Assembly: GCA_045633845.1 (NCBI GenBank)
Contig: JAZQZC010000020.1
Coordinates: forward strand, 1-31,255
From: RGIG4708 sp045633845
Lineage (GTDB): Bacteria > Bacillota > Clostridia > UMGS1810
DNA length: 31,255 nt
Reading direction: 5' to 3'
Shown piece after piece: positions 23,226 to 31,255 of the stretch (the first letter of the stretch is position 1; each line of letters opens with the position of its first letter). Both the position numbers and the translations under genes were made by a program. Below the pieces are notes generated by a model that had not been told where the DNA came from, searched no databases, and saw nothing but the letters and a program-made list of their open reading frames with translations.

Positions 23226-23675
23226 TGATGATTTATTTTTATGCCATTTTTCGAACAAAAATGTTAAAAACACAACAATTGCAATACCAAGTATGCTGCC
23301 GCAGCAATCCACAAATATGTCAAATACTCTGCAAGCTCTGCCCGGAACAAATATCTGATGTATTTCGTCAGTTACAGAATACAGTGCACAAAATGCAAAA
23401 GATACAGACAGTTTATTTTTAAAATAACTGCATTTTTGTATTGCCTTGTACATAAGCACACCAAGCACAAAATATATAACAAAATGCGCGGATTTTCGCA
23501 CTGCAAAGCTCAGTGCTTGTGCAATGTTTTGGAGCTCGGCATCTGTAAGCAACGGCATAAAAAATCCAATAACCATCTTTGTCAAATTCCCACTCAAACC
23601 CGAAGAAGATGCAGCTGTCTGTGCCGAAAACAAAAATATTACAATCTGCCATATAATAACCAATACAGAATACAA
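23217..23675 (-). CDS. VanZ-like family protein, TTG start
   Basis: The 152-residue membrane protein has four helices and the VanZ hallmarks RKSAHFVIYFVLGVLMY (about 60-76) and TDEIHQIFVPGRACRVFDIFVDCCGSILG (about 102-130). VanZ gives low teicoplanin resistance in enterococci by an unknown mechanism; most relatives are chromosomal and uncharacterised, so resistance should not be assumed. The start is TTG at 23675-23673, 5 nt after GAGGTG, because any later ATG would remove the first helix (VLVIIWQIVIFLFSAQT). It starts 2 nt after the upstream stop codon. Confidence 0.85.
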   Translation of the reverse strand: MYSVLVIIWQIVIFLFSAQTAASSSGLSGNLTKMVIGFFMPLLTDAELQNIAQALSFAVRKSAHFVIYFVLGVLMYKAIQKCSYFKNKLSVSFAFCALYSVTDEIHQIFVPGRACRVFDIFVDCCGSILGIAIVVFLTFLFEKWHKNKSSLV

Positions 23676-23677
23676 AA

Positions 23678-24862
23678 TTACACCTCATCAAAATATGATT
23701 TGTACTCAATAGAAATATCATTTGGAAACATCAACTGATACAAATCAATAAAATAGTCGTCTGTCATACTCGCAATATAGTCAACAACAATCTGATTAGG
23801 CTCAGTATTTGCATAATCATCGCCCTTATAATACTTGCGCCATCCATTTACAAAATCAATGTGATGCTTAAATATTGGAGATATTTTATTTTCAGTAACA
23901 ACATCGTCAAGAAGCTTTACATAAAGCTTTTCAAACATACTTGCAAACAGCTCCTGCTGCGGTTTTGCAACCTGCTCCGACAGATAAATCAGCTTGTAAT
24001 TATCTGCTTTAGCTTGCTTTAAAGCAGTAAAGTATTCATCACTCAATATTATTCTGTCTCTGCCGTAGCTGTTTTCAATTATATTCACAATAAGATTGTT
24101 TATCATAACAGAATTAAAGCTACCGATTGTTTCGTCCACTTTAAAGTCATTGCTGCTCATAACACCTGCTTTTTCTGCATCCTGACGGTCTTTGCCAAGG
24201 TATGCAATAAGATCGCTTATTCGTACAACGCACGCCTCAAGAGATGACGGAAGTATTTTGTTTGCGTATTCTCTGCTTATGTAGCAATTCTCTACCTTTT
24301 TGTCAAATTCATCAAAATCCGACAGTTGCTGAGGCACATATTCTTTAAGCTCAATTTCGCCGTTGTGTGACAGTATGCCGTCAAGTGTCTGAAGCGAAAT
24401 ATTGTAGTTAAATATTTTGTCAAGCACACGCACACTGTGGACGTTGTGCAAAAATATTCTGCCTGTATTTGCATTGTACATTTTGTTGAGATACTTCTCA
24501 CCTGCGTGACCAAAGGGAGTGTGTCCTATGTCGTGGCCAAGTGCAATTGCCTCAATCAAATCAAGGTTAAGTCCAAGTAATCTGCCTATGTTGCGTGCAA
24601 TTCTTGACACAAACTGAACGTGAAGTGCCCTTCGTGTTATGTCATCGTTTTTGTACAACGAAAAAACCTGTGTCTTGTCGGTATATCTGTTGTAGTACGG
24701 ACAATTCATAATTTTTTCCGCATCACGGATATATGCAGGACGCCACAAGTTGGCAATATCGTGTGATTTGTTGCGCCTTATTTCACAGTCATTGTACAAG
24801 CGTACATTTTTGTCCTGTATTATTTTGTTTTGAAGTTCAATACTCAGTCCTTTATATTTCAT
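23678..24862 (-). CDS. dGTPase-like HD domain triphosphohydrolase
   Basis: The 394-residue enzyme resembles deoxyguanosinetriphosphate triphosphohydrolases, which cleave dGTP (or other dNTPs) to the nucleoside and tripolyphosphate. HD metal ligands are H81 (RALHVQFVSR), H110-D111 (ALGHDIGHTPFGHAGE) and D217 (VVRISDLIAYLGKD). The leading region with RRNKSHD...RDAEKIMNCPYYNRYTDKTQVF is typical of dGTPases. The start ATG 24862 follows GGAGAGG; the frame runs six codons further upstream to a TTG inside the topB end. It lies 14 nt after topB. The substrate preference is inferred from the family. Confidence 0.88.
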   Translation of the reverse strand: MKYKGLSIELQNKIIQDKNVRLYNDCEIRRNKSHDIANLWRPAYIRDAEKIMNCPYYNRYTDKTQVFSLYKNDDITRRALHVQFVSRIARNIGRLLGLNLDLIEAIALGHDIGHTPFGHAGEKYLNKMYNANTGRIFLHNVHSVRVLDKIFNYNISLQTLDGILSHNGEIELKEYVPQQLSDFDEFDKKVENCYISREYANKILPSSLEACVVRISDLIAYLGKDRQDAEKAGVMSSNDFKVDETIGSFNSVMINNLIVNIIENSYGRDRIILSDEYFTALKQAKADNYKLIYLSEQVAKPQQELFASMFEKLYVKLLDDVVTENKISPIFKHHIDFVNGWRKYYKGDDYANTEPNQIVVDYIASMTDDYFIDLYQLMFPNDISIEYKSYFDEV

Positions 24863-24876
24863 AAAACCTCTCCAAA

Positions 24877-26985
24877 TCAATCGCTAAAATCAAAAACTGC
24901 TCTTCCGTTTTCAAGCTTAAGATAACCATTAAACTCCTTACCTGTTTTGGGCGATACAAAGCCATTTATTTTGTAGCTTTTGCCGGTTTGGAGCATTTGT
25001 TTAACGTTGGCAACAGATATAACTCTTGAGCAAATTACATTGCTGATGCCAAATTTGCAACCATTATCTCTGTATGCCGAGCAACCATAGCCAAAGCTTG
25101 TGCGTACAACGTTGCCCGAGCACAGCGGGCACTTGCCGACAACATCACCAAAAAAGCCGTCGTCGGTGTCATTTTGGGGAGTTGATTCCCTTTTTACAAA
25201 CACATCATTAATTTCTGCCTTTGCAATTTCTATGCTGTCGTCAATTGTTATTTCGCCCCTGAATACCTTTTTGAGAGCTTTGCCGATTTCGGCGGTTTTA
25301 TATTTATCCATACTAATATTCATTCTCTTTAGAGATTCTATTAAATTTTCACCATCGGGAAGTATTTTATACACATCTTTTTTAAGTTCTATGTATCTGC
25401 TCTTTTTGGCATTGTCAATAATACCTGTTCTGGTTGCCTCAGTGCCCAGCTCCAAGCCCTCAAAAATCGCTTTGTATTCGTCTTCGTCGCAGTTTTCATC
25501 AGCAGCTTTCTTTTTGTCATCCTTAAAAGGATTTTTAAGATAGTTATTAAGAGTTTCTATTGTGTAGTGTTTTGGGGGCTGCGTTTCCTTTTCTGTCGGT
25601 TTAAAATCCGTATTTACTCTGTCACCTTTGTTAAGCTGCGGCAAAATTTTATCTTTTTTGGAATAATCATCATATTTTGTCCACCCAGGACTTGCAATCA
25701 CGTTACCCCTAAGCTGAAATTCCTCAAGGCCGCCAACGTCAATTGTAATTTCGGTCTTTTCTACAATGCAATCCTCACTGCAAAACACAGCAACAAATCT
25801 TCGCATTATTGCAGAATAAACCGTAAACTCTTCTTCTGTAAGTTCGGTTTTTTGGGGTATTTTGTATGTTGGTGTAAGTGCAGAGTGAGATTCGATTTTA
25901 GAATCGTCAAAAACATTTTTGCCGTCTTTAAATTTTACAGGGTATCCAAGCTTTGATACCAAATCAAGAATTGTTTTAATCTTTGATTTTTCGGCAGTTG
26001 CAAGATATTCGGAATTTGTTCTGGGATATGTTACATATCCCCTTTCATACAAATCCTGAACTATTTTAAGACTTTTTTCCATAGACATTTTGTATTTTCT
26101 GCCAAGTACATTCTGCAGCTTGGTAAGTGAATACAGCTTACCTGGCCTTAATATGTCTTTTTTTGTCTTTTTAGAGGTTACAAATGCAGCTGCATTGTTG
26201 TACTTGTCACACATTGCCTGCGCCTTGTGTTTTTCATTTTTTGCAAAATGCTGCTTGCTTGTAAGCTCCACTTCCTCGCCGTTTGTAACTGCCTTGCTCA
26301 CAATCGCATAGTATATTTCGGGTTTGAAGTTGCGTATTGCCATATCTCTGTCGTATACAGCTTTTACAATAGGCACAATTACCCTGCCTACACGGAGCAG
26401 CTTTCCGCTCTTGAGAGTAGCATATCTTGTTAAATTTACTCCGTACAGCCAGTCTATATACATACGTGCATAACCCTCATTTGCAAGATTGTTGTATTCA
26501 TCTTCGGTTTTGAGCTCATTTAAGGCAGTACGGATTGTTTCGGGAGTTTGGTCAGGCAACCACAATCTCATAAAAGGCTTGCTTGTCTGCCTTGCCTGCT
26601 CTACACAAATACGAATTATAATTTCACCCTCGCGATCAGCATCTCCTGCATTTATTATTATATCAACATCATCACGGTTAATCAGTGACTTTATTGTTTC
26701 AAACTGCTTTTTTACACCGCTATCTACCTGCTTGGTGTTTTGGTCTTTTTTTAACTCAAAAACAAACTTTTCGGGAAAGCAAGGTATGTTTGCTATTGTC
26801 CATTTTGTACTGCCATCGGGATTTGGTGAATATTTCTCAATATCCGCAAGAGAAAACAAATGTCCGAAAACCCAGGTAACAATGTACTCCTCCCCTATAA
26901 AGTATCCGTCTGCTCTTTTCATTGAGCCTATACTCGAAGTAATATTTCGGGCAAGGCTCGGTTTTTCTGCTATTATAAGTTTAAT
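24877..26985 (-). CDS. topB: DNA topoisomerase III, apparent ATT start codon
   Basis: The 702-residue type IA topoisomerase decatenates and relaxes DNA by single-strand passage. TOPRIM residues are E7 in MKLIIAEKPSLAR and D115-x-D117-x-E119 in NAGDADREGE. The nucleophile is Y320 (YVTYPRTNSEYL). A C-terminal zinc-ribbon-like repeat (CPLC...CSAYRDNGC, about 635-660) is present, as is the LGTEATR motif. The first in-frame ATG is at 26922, but that would delete E7, and no SD precedes it. Reading back, the family N-terminus is complete to an ATT codon at 26985-26983, 7 nt after AAAGGCGGT. An in-frame TAA lies shortly upstream with no ATG, GTG or TTG between. It follows the nuclease gene by 27 nt. 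Confidence 0.9.
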   Translation of the reverse strand: MKLIIAEKPSLARNITSSIGSMKRADGYFIGEEYIVTWVFGHLFSLADIEKYSPNPDGSTKWTIANIPCFPEKFVFELKKDQNTKQVDSGVKKQFETIKSLINRDDVDIIINAGDADREGEIIIRICVEQARQTSKPFMRLWLPDQTPETIRTALNELKTEDEYNNLANEGYARMYIDWLYGVNLTRYATLKSGKLLRVGRVIVPIVKAVYDRDMAIRNFKPEIYYAIVSKAVTNGEEVELTSKQHFAKNEKHKAQAMCDKYNNAAAFVTSKKTKKDILRPGKLYSLTKLQNVLGRKYKMSMEKSLKIVQDLYERGYVTYPRTNSEYLATAEKSKIKTILDLVSKLGYPVKFKDGKNVFDDSKIESHSALTPTYKIPQKTELTEEEFTVYSAIMRRFVAVFCSEDCIVEKTEITIDVGGLEEFQLRGNVIASPGWTKYDDYSKKDKILPQLNKGDRVNTDFKPTEKETQPPKHYTIETLNNYLKNPFKDDKKKAADENCDEDEYKAIFEGLELGTEATRTGIIDNAKKSRYIELKKDVYKILPDGENLIESLKRMNISMDKYKTAEIGKALKKVFRGEITIDDSIEIAKAEINDVFVKRESTPQNDTDDGFFGDVVGKCPLCSGNVVRTSFGYGCSAYRDNGCKFGISNVICSRVISVANVKQMLQTGKSYKINGFVSPKTGKEFNGYLKLENGRAVFDFSD

Positions 26986-27001
26986 TTTAATTACCGCCTT
27001 T
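26983..27001 (-). promoter_or_regulatory. Ribosome binding site and ATT start of topB
   Basis: AAAGGCGGTAAT (26990-27001 on the minus strand) differs from the ideal AAAGGAGGTGAT at two positions. The ATT codon at 26985-26983 is 7 nt beyond its GGT end. A second ATT at 26991-26989 is too close to the SD. Confidence 0.7.
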
Positions 27002-27012
27002 GTTGATTATAT

Positions 27013-28308
27013 TCATTTTGCACACTTGGAGCAAGGTGAAAGACCTGAATTTGTAGCTTGTTCAAGTGTAACCGCAAAGCTGTATTTTCCACCACATTCG
27101 GCATCAAAGTGATATTTTTTTCCTGTTGGAGTGCGATAAATTCCAAAATGTACATTTTTGCTGTTTGTATCATTGTGTTCAACCTGCTCTGATGCCTGCT
27201 TATCTGAGCTCGGACTTTGTAAAGAACTTGCACCAGTTAAATAGTCAATAATTACAGTAGGTTGAACATTATAACAATACACACAAAAGCAAATTCCCTC
27301 ACCATTATCTTCAACAGAATAAGCTTCTAACAAAACTCCGTCAGCTACGAGATTGTTTTTCTTAAAAACTGGTGTAACTCTGTACATTACATGGTTTCCA
27401 GTTTGTTCGACATAATCATCAACCATATTTTCAAAGGGCAGCATACCCTCAATATTTAAATATCTTGTTCCAGTAATAAGGTTTCTTTCGTTGGCATTTT
27501 CACCTGTTAACTGATAACCAATCAAATGACATCTGTTGTACAGATATTTCCCCGATATGGTATCATAGCTTGCATTTATCCATCCCGTGGGAGTAACTGA
27601 GCTTATACTCTCTCTATCATCTGCAGGCATTATATCATTTGATACCGAAGCAATACAAACATCGCATCGTCCTAAATCGTCAAGGTCACTGTAATACTCG
27701 AATGAGCCTGCAATAATTTCATATTCTTTAAAAAAAGGTACACCAGCATTAATATGTACATATGGCAAACCCGAATATTCAGGTACAACACTCATCAGAT
27801 AATTATATTCTTGCTTGTCTAATGAATTTCTGATTATTGTTACTGTTTGAGTGTCGCCCTCCCATGCAACGCCAAGGTTAAAGCCTTCGGCAACAAAACG
27901 TATTGGGAGCATTGTGCGACCGTTGATTACTTTAGGAGCAACATCAAGAGTATAAGTCTGGTTATTTAAATATGCTGTCTTGCTGTTAATTATAAGAGTA
28001 ATTACATCATATTCCATAGTCAGCTCAACTGTTTGAGTTGCATCTTCCCACCCAACAGCACCGTCAAAAGCTTCGATAATTGCTCTTACGGGCACCAAAG
28101 TGCGCCCGTCAGTTACTATAGGCTTTGTACCTCTGCCTGCGTCAATTTCGGTTTCAACGCCATTTACTTTCATTAAAGGATTATTAATTTGCAAGCTTAC
28201 AACAACATCTTTATCATTTCCTGCAGCATATATCGATAAACAAGCTAAACAGTTGCATATAAATACAAGTACAATTGTTAACAATGTAAATTTGCTGTGC
28301 TTTTTCAT
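27013..28308 (-). CDS. Secreted DNA/RNA non-specific endonuclease with N-terminal stalk domain
   Basis: The 431-residue protein has a signal peptide (about 1-28), then a copper amine oxidase N-terminal-like (stalk) domain (about 43-160) with two repeats of VTDGRTLVPVR/VINGRTMLPIR and WED..TQTV. A DNA/RNA non-specific nuclease domain follows (about 165-370). The active site reads YNRCHLIGYQLTGENANERNLITG (257-280): H261 is the catalytic base and N276 or a nearby Asn the metal ligand, with NRCH in place of DRGH. The C-terminus (about 395-431) has YHFDAEC...CSKC, a possible metal-binding finger. The start ATG 28308 has GGAGGTAT. It heads the operon with topB. Likely role: external nucleic acid degradation. 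Confidence 0.9.
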   Translation of the reverse strand: MKKHSKFTLLTIVLVFICNCLACLSIYAAGNDKDVVVSLQINNPLMKVNGVETEIDAGRGTKPIVTDGRTLVPVRAIIEAFDGAVGWEDATQTVELTMEYDVITLIINSKTAYLNNQTYTLDVAPKVINGRTMLPIRFVAEGFNLGVAWEGDTQTVTIIRNSLDKQEYNYLMSVVPEYSGLPYVHINAGVPFFKEYEIIAGSFEYYSDLDDLGRCDVCIASVSNDIMPADDRESISSVTPTGWINASYDTISGKYLYNRCHLIGYQLTGENANERNLITGTRYLNIEGMLPFENMVDDYVEQTGNHVMYRVTPVFKKNNLVADGVLLEAYSVEDNGEGICFCVYCYNVQPTVIIDYLTGASSLQSPSSDKQASEQVEHNDTNSKNVHFGIYRTPTGKKYHFDAECGGKYSFAVTLEQATNSGLSPCSKCAK

Positions 28309-28367
28309 AAATATACCTCCGTTAAATAATACAAGCCTATTGATACGCAATTTTAATATAATATCAT

Positions 28368-28396
28368 TTTATAACACATTTAGCTGACGTAGACAA
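28368..28396 (-). promoter_or_regulatory. Promoter of the nuclease-topB-dGTPase-vanZ-deacetylase operon
   Basis: On the minus strand TTGTCT (28391-28396) and TATAAA (28368-28373) are 17 nt apart with an extended -10 TG. It lies about 60 nt before the nuclease start. Confidence 0.65.
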
Positions 28397-28422
28397 TTTA
28401 GCTAAACTTGTTCATTTTAGCT
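28379..28422. repeat. Three direct TTTAGCT repeats upstream of the nuclease gene
   Basis: TTTAGCT occurs at 28379-28385, 28397-28403 and 28416-28422, at offsets of 18 and 19 bp. The first lies in the promoter spacer and the second abuts the -35. The regular spacing suggests a regulator-binding array, but the unit is short. Confidence 0.4.
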
Positions 28423-28618
28423 CGTGCAACGCGATTTTATCTGAATAAATTTAACTTTGTTAAATCTATTCTAGCACACATAAGTAAAAATAACAATGCA
28501 TTTTTAAATAGTTATCGTAAAATAAACGCAAATATTTTTATATGGTAACATCTTGTATTAATTAGCAATCTATCACAAATTTTACTTTTTTAAATATAAT
28601 GAATAGTGGAGGTGTTAT
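28423..28618. other. AT-rich intergenic region before the ZIP gene
   Basis: This is the left-over part of the 310-bp divergent gap. I see no gene, RNA or strong hairpin. TATAAT at 28595-28600 is a possible -10 for the ZIP gene, but no good -35 matches it. A Shine-Dalgarno GGAGGTG precedes the ZIP start. Confidence 0.5.
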
Positions 28619-29422
28619 ATGAACAATTACGTATTAATGGCACTGATTGCTACAATAGGCACCTGGCTTGTAACAGCATTTGGAGCAGCAACAGTTGCGT
28701 TTTTTAATTCTCCTAATCAAAAAATTTTAAATGTTATGTTGGGTTTTGCTTCAGGCGTAATGATTGCAGCAAGTTTTTGGTCACTTTTACAGCCTGCAAT
28801 AGAACGTGCCGAAGAAGTTTCTACCCTGCCTGCATATATTGTTGCAACAACAGGATTTATTTTAGGTGCGTTGTTTATATGGGTTTCGGACAAAGCAGTT
28901 TCATTTACACGGAGCAGAGCCAACATCACAGATAAAAACACAAGCGAAAAATTTAACAGAATTATTATGCTTATTCTATCAATTACCTTACACAATATTC
29001 CCGAAGGATTGGCTGTAGGTGTTGCATTTGGCGCGCTACAAACATCTGGTTTTAGTACCGAAAGCCTGATGGGTGCAATTACAATTGCTATTGGAATAGG
29101 ACTTCAAAATTTTCCTGAAGGAGCTGCGGTGTCGCTGCCGCTTCGTAGAGAAGGATATTCAAGAAAAAAGAGTTTTTTGTATGGTCAGGCATCGGGAATG
29201 GTTGAGCCATTAGCAGGTGTAATTGGTGCATTACTGGTTGTGTATGTAGAAAAAATTTTGCCGTATGCACTATCTTTTGCTGCAGGAGCAATGATTTTGG
29301 TTGCTGTACATGAACTAATTCCCGAATGTCAAAAAAACCAAAAAAATCAACCATATTTTTCTACAATGGGAATCATATGCGGTTTTGCAGTAATGATGCT
29401 GTTAGATGTAATGCTCGGCTAA
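28619..29422 (+). CDS. ZIP family metal transporter (ZupT/GufA-like)
   Basis: The 267-residue membrane protein has eight hydrophobic segments and belongs to the ZIP family, which moves Zn2+ and other divalent metals into the cytoplasm. The binuclear metal site motifs are HNIPEG (H125, N126, E129) in helix 4 and NFPEG (N164, E167) in helix 5. A charged intracellular loop (about 97-113) is short and lacks a His cluster. It follows GGAGGTGTTATATG. It appears monocistronic with a weak terminator at 29446-29464. With znuACB it gives a second candidate zinc route; metal selectivity is not readable. Confidence 0.9.
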   Translation: MNNYVLMALIATIGTWLVTAFGAATVAFFNSPNQKILNVMLGFASGVMIAASFWSLLQPAIERAEEVSTLPAYIVATTGFILGALFIWVSDKAVSFTRSRANITDKNTSEKFNRIIMLILSITLHNIPEGLAVGVAFGALQTSGFSTESLMGAITIAIGIGLQNFPEGAAVSLPLRREGYSRKKSFLYGQASGMVEPLAGVIGALLVVYVEKILPYALSFAAGAMILVAVHELIPECQKNQKNQPYFSTMGIICGFAVMMLLDVMLG

Positions 29423-29445
29423 TTGCGTAAGTGTTTGGCTTGTGG

Positions 29446-29464
29446 CCAATAACATTGGTTTTTT
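29446..29464 (+). terminator. Weak intrinsic terminator after the ZIP gene
   Basis: CCAAT (29446-29450) and ATTGG (29454-29458) form a short 5-bp stem with a 3-nt loop, followed by six T. Confidence 0.55.
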
Positions 29465-29500
29465 AATCACTAGCAAACAAAATATATTTTAATTTGTTGA

Positions 29501-29533
29501 AAAAAAATTCGGTGCAGAAATATCTGCACCGAA
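29501..29533 (-). terminator. Terminator of ppdK
   Basis: An 11-bp stem (29508-29518 with 29523-29533, core CGGTGCAGA) is followed on the minus strand by a long U run. It lies 8 nt after the ppdK stop. Confidence 0.92.
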
Positions 29534-29540
29534 AAGTTTA

Positions 29541-31255
29541 TTACATATCTTTAATAGCAGCCTGAGCAGCAGCAAGACGAGCAATCGGAATACGGAATGG
29601 TGAACATGAAACATATGTGAGACCGATTGTGTGGCAGAATTCTACCGATACAGGGTCACCGCCGTGCTCACCGCAGATACCGCAGTGCATATCAGGACGA
29701 ACCTGTTTACCGAGTTTAACTGCCATTTCCATAAGCTTACCAACGCCTGTCTGGTCGAGTTTAGCAAATGGGTCATTTTCAAAGATTTTTGTATCATAGT
29801 AAGCATCAAGGAACTTACCTGCATCATCACGTGAGAAGCCATATGTCATCTGTGTAAGGTCATTTGTACCAAAGCAGAAGAATTCAGCTTCTTTAGCGAT
29901 GTCATCAGCTGTAAGACAAGCTCTTGGAATTTCAAACATAGTACCAACTTCGTATTTGAGGTCAGCGCCGCTAGCTGCGATTTCTGCATCTGCCGTAGCA
30001 ACAACAGCATCTTTAACGAACTTGAGCTCTTTGATATCGCCAACGAGCGGAATCATAATTTCAGGAACGATGTTCCAGTCAGCGTGAGCCTTTTTAACAT
30101 TGATTGCAGCACGGATAACTGCTTTTGTCTGCATCTTAGCAATTTCAGGATATGTTACTGCAAGACGGCATCCACGGTGACCCATCATTGGGTTGAACTC
30201 GTGAAGTGAATCAATGATAGCTTTGATGTCTTCTACAGATTTGCCCTGTGCTTTTGCAAGAGCAGCAATGTCAGCTTCTTCTGTAGGAACAAACTCATGA
30301 AGCGGAGGATCGAGGAATCTGATTGTAACAGGATTGCCTTCAAGTGCTTCGTAGAGTTTTTCAAAATCGCCCTGCTGATATGGGAGAATCTTTTCGAGAG
30401 CAACTTCTCTTTCTTCGATTGTATCAGAGCAAATCATTTCACGGAATGCTGCAATTCTGTCAGCTTCAAAGAACATATGCTCTGTACGGCAAAGACCGAT
30501 ACCTTCTGCACCAAGCTCTCTTGCTTTTTTAGCATCTGCAGGAGTATCTGCATTTGTACGAACCTGAAGTTTTCTGAATTTGTCAGCCCATTCCATAATT
30601 CTGCCGAATTCTCCAGCGATTTCAGCATCAACTGTAGGAATGATACCGTCGTAAATATTACCAGTTGAACCATCGATTGAAATGTAATCACCTTCAACGA
30701 ATGTTTTGCCGCCGAGTGTGAATTTTTTGTTAGCTTCGTCCATTTTGATTTCACCACAGCCAGATACACAACATGTACCCATACCACGAGCAACAACTGC
30801 TGCGTGAGATGTCATACCGCCACGAACTGTAAGGATACCCTGAGCAGCCTTCATACCTGTGATATCTTCGGGAGATGTTTCAAGACGAACAAGAACAACC
30901 TTTTCGCCTCTTTCGTTCCATTCAACAGCATCTTCAGCTGTGAATACAACCTTACCGCAAGCAGCTCCGGGAGAAGCGCCGAGACCCTTACCTGCAACGT
31001 TAGCAGCCTTGAGAGCCTTAGCGTCGAACTGGGGGTGGAGAAGTGTATCGAGGTTTCTGGGGTCGATCATAGCAACAGCCTGCTTCTTGTCGATCATGCC
31101 TTCCTCAACGAGGTCGCAAGCGATCTTAAGAGCAGCCTTAGCTGTTCTCTTACCGTTTCTTGTCTGGAGCATGTAGAGCTTACCGTCTTCAACAGTGAAC
31201 TCCATGTCCTGCATGTCTCTGTAGTGGTCCTCAAGGATTGCGCAAACCTTGTTGA
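29541..31255 (-). CDS. ppdK: Pyruvate, phosphate dikinase (C-terminal part, runs off the window)
   Basis: About 570 C-terminal residues of an enzyme usually near 875 are present; the 5' end lies beyond 31255. It interconverts pyruvate, ATP and Pi with PEP, AMP and PPi, and in anaerobes often serves glycolysis or gluconeogenesis. The visible start is the end of the ATP-grasp domain (HYRDMQDMEFTVEDGKLYMLQTRNGKRT). The phospho-His swivelling domain with GGMTSHAAVVARGMG (catalytic His) comes next, then the PEP/pyruvate TIM barrel with GLCRTEHMFF, MMGHRGCRLA and the catalytic Cys in HCGICGEHGGDP. The frame is open to the edge, so the Met at 31214 is internal. Confidence 0.96.
   Translation of the reverse strand, partial: NKVCAILEDHYRDMQDMEFTVEDGKLYMLQTRNGKRTAKAALKIACDLVEEGMIDKKQAVAMIDPRNLDTLLHPQFDAKALKAANVAGKGLGASPGAACGKVVFTAEDAVEWNERGEKVVLVRLETSPEDITGMKAAQGILTVRGGMTSHAAVVARGMGTCCVSGCGEIKMDEANKKFTLGGKTFVEGDYISIDGSTGNIYDGIIPTVDAEIAGEFGRIMEWADKFRKLQVRTNADTPADAKKARELGAEGIGLCRTEHMFFEADRIAAFREMICSDTIEEREVALEKILPYQQGDFEKLYEALEGNPVTIRFLDPPLHEFVPTEEADIAALAKAQGKSVEDIKAIIDSLHEFNPMMGHRGCRLAVTYPEIAKMQTKAVIRAAINVKKAHADWNIVPEIMIPLVGDIKELKFVKDAVVATADAEIAASGADLKYEVGTMFEIPRACLTADDIAKEAEFFCFGTNDLTQMTYGFSRDDAGKFLDAYYDTKIFENDPFAKLDQTGVGKLMEMAVKLGKQVRPDMHCGICGEHGGDPVSVEFCHTIGLTYVSCSPFRIPIARLAAAQAAIKDM

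Noticed and set aside
23217..23675. VanZ-like gene as a glycopeptide resistance gene
   Set aside because: No other van genes are present and chromosomal VanZ-like proteins are common in Clostridia.
24877..26922. topB starting at the ATG at 26922
   Set aside because: It would lose the AEKPS motif with the catalytic Glu and has no ribosome binding site; the sequence upstream continues the family N-terminus.
26489..27112. Long open frame on the plus strand, 207 codons
   Set aside because: It lies opposite topB and the nuclease end; the minus-strand genes have clear motifs and ribosome sites, so this is an antisense shadow.

Overview
This window looks like a stretch of core chromosome from a low-GC, Gram-positive anaerobe of the class Clostridia, possibly a gut Oscillospirales or Eubacteriales relative. 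The evidence is the AT-rich sequence, strong AGGAGG-type ribosome binding sites, sigma-A promoters often with extended -10 boxes, RNase J, a PdaB-like polysaccharide deacetylase, pyruvate phosphate dikinase, pyrK/pyrD-type dihydroorotate dehydrogenase, and the clostridial families DUF5685 and DUF5662. I found no rRNA, tRNA, CRISPR array, phage or insertion sequence. Species assignment is not possible by eye.

Layout from left to right. (1) 1-2520: a long imperfect palindrome at the left edge, rpmE (minus), then mntP plus a STAS-less SulP transporter (plus). (2) 2524-6381: pepD, then a glutamine/polar amino acid ABC importer (permease, ATPase, lipoprotein) driven by a perfect-consensus promoter. 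(3) 6414-13677: a complete UMP operon pyrC-pyrK-pyrD-pyrF-pyrE-pyrB-pyrI plus a Na+/amino acid symporter, read on the minus strand. It is preceded by a promoter and an intrinsic terminator inside the leader, the arrangement of an attenuator. It lacks only carA and carB for the whole route to UMP. (4) 13701-16124: a poorly characterised four-gene operon (DUF5685, J-domain protein with Cys-rich tail, small membrane protein, VOC protein). (5) 16156-19141: rodA and RNase J, convergent over a shared terminator. (6) 19230-22397: DUF5662 gene plus znuACB zinc importer (plus). (7) 22399-28396: minus-strand operon of secreted nuclease, topoisomerase III, dGTPase-like HD protein, VanZ-like protein and polysaccharide deacetylase. 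(8) 28619 to the end: a ZIP metal transporter (plus) and the C-terminal part of ppdK (minus, running off the right edge).

Two metabolic themes stand out: pyrimidine synthesis, with aspartate transcarbamoylase in its regulated PyrBI form, and metal balance (MntP export, ZnuABC import, ZIP transport). The most striking local observation is that topB has no ATG, GTG or TTG start able to include its TOPRIM glutamate. The natural N-terminus begins at an ATT codon placed 7 nt after a near-perfect Shine-Dalgarno sequence. Other points of interest are the pyr leader attenuator, paired Asp-rich motifs in the DUF5685 protein that recall class I terpenoid synthases, and direct-repeat arrays overlapping two promoters.
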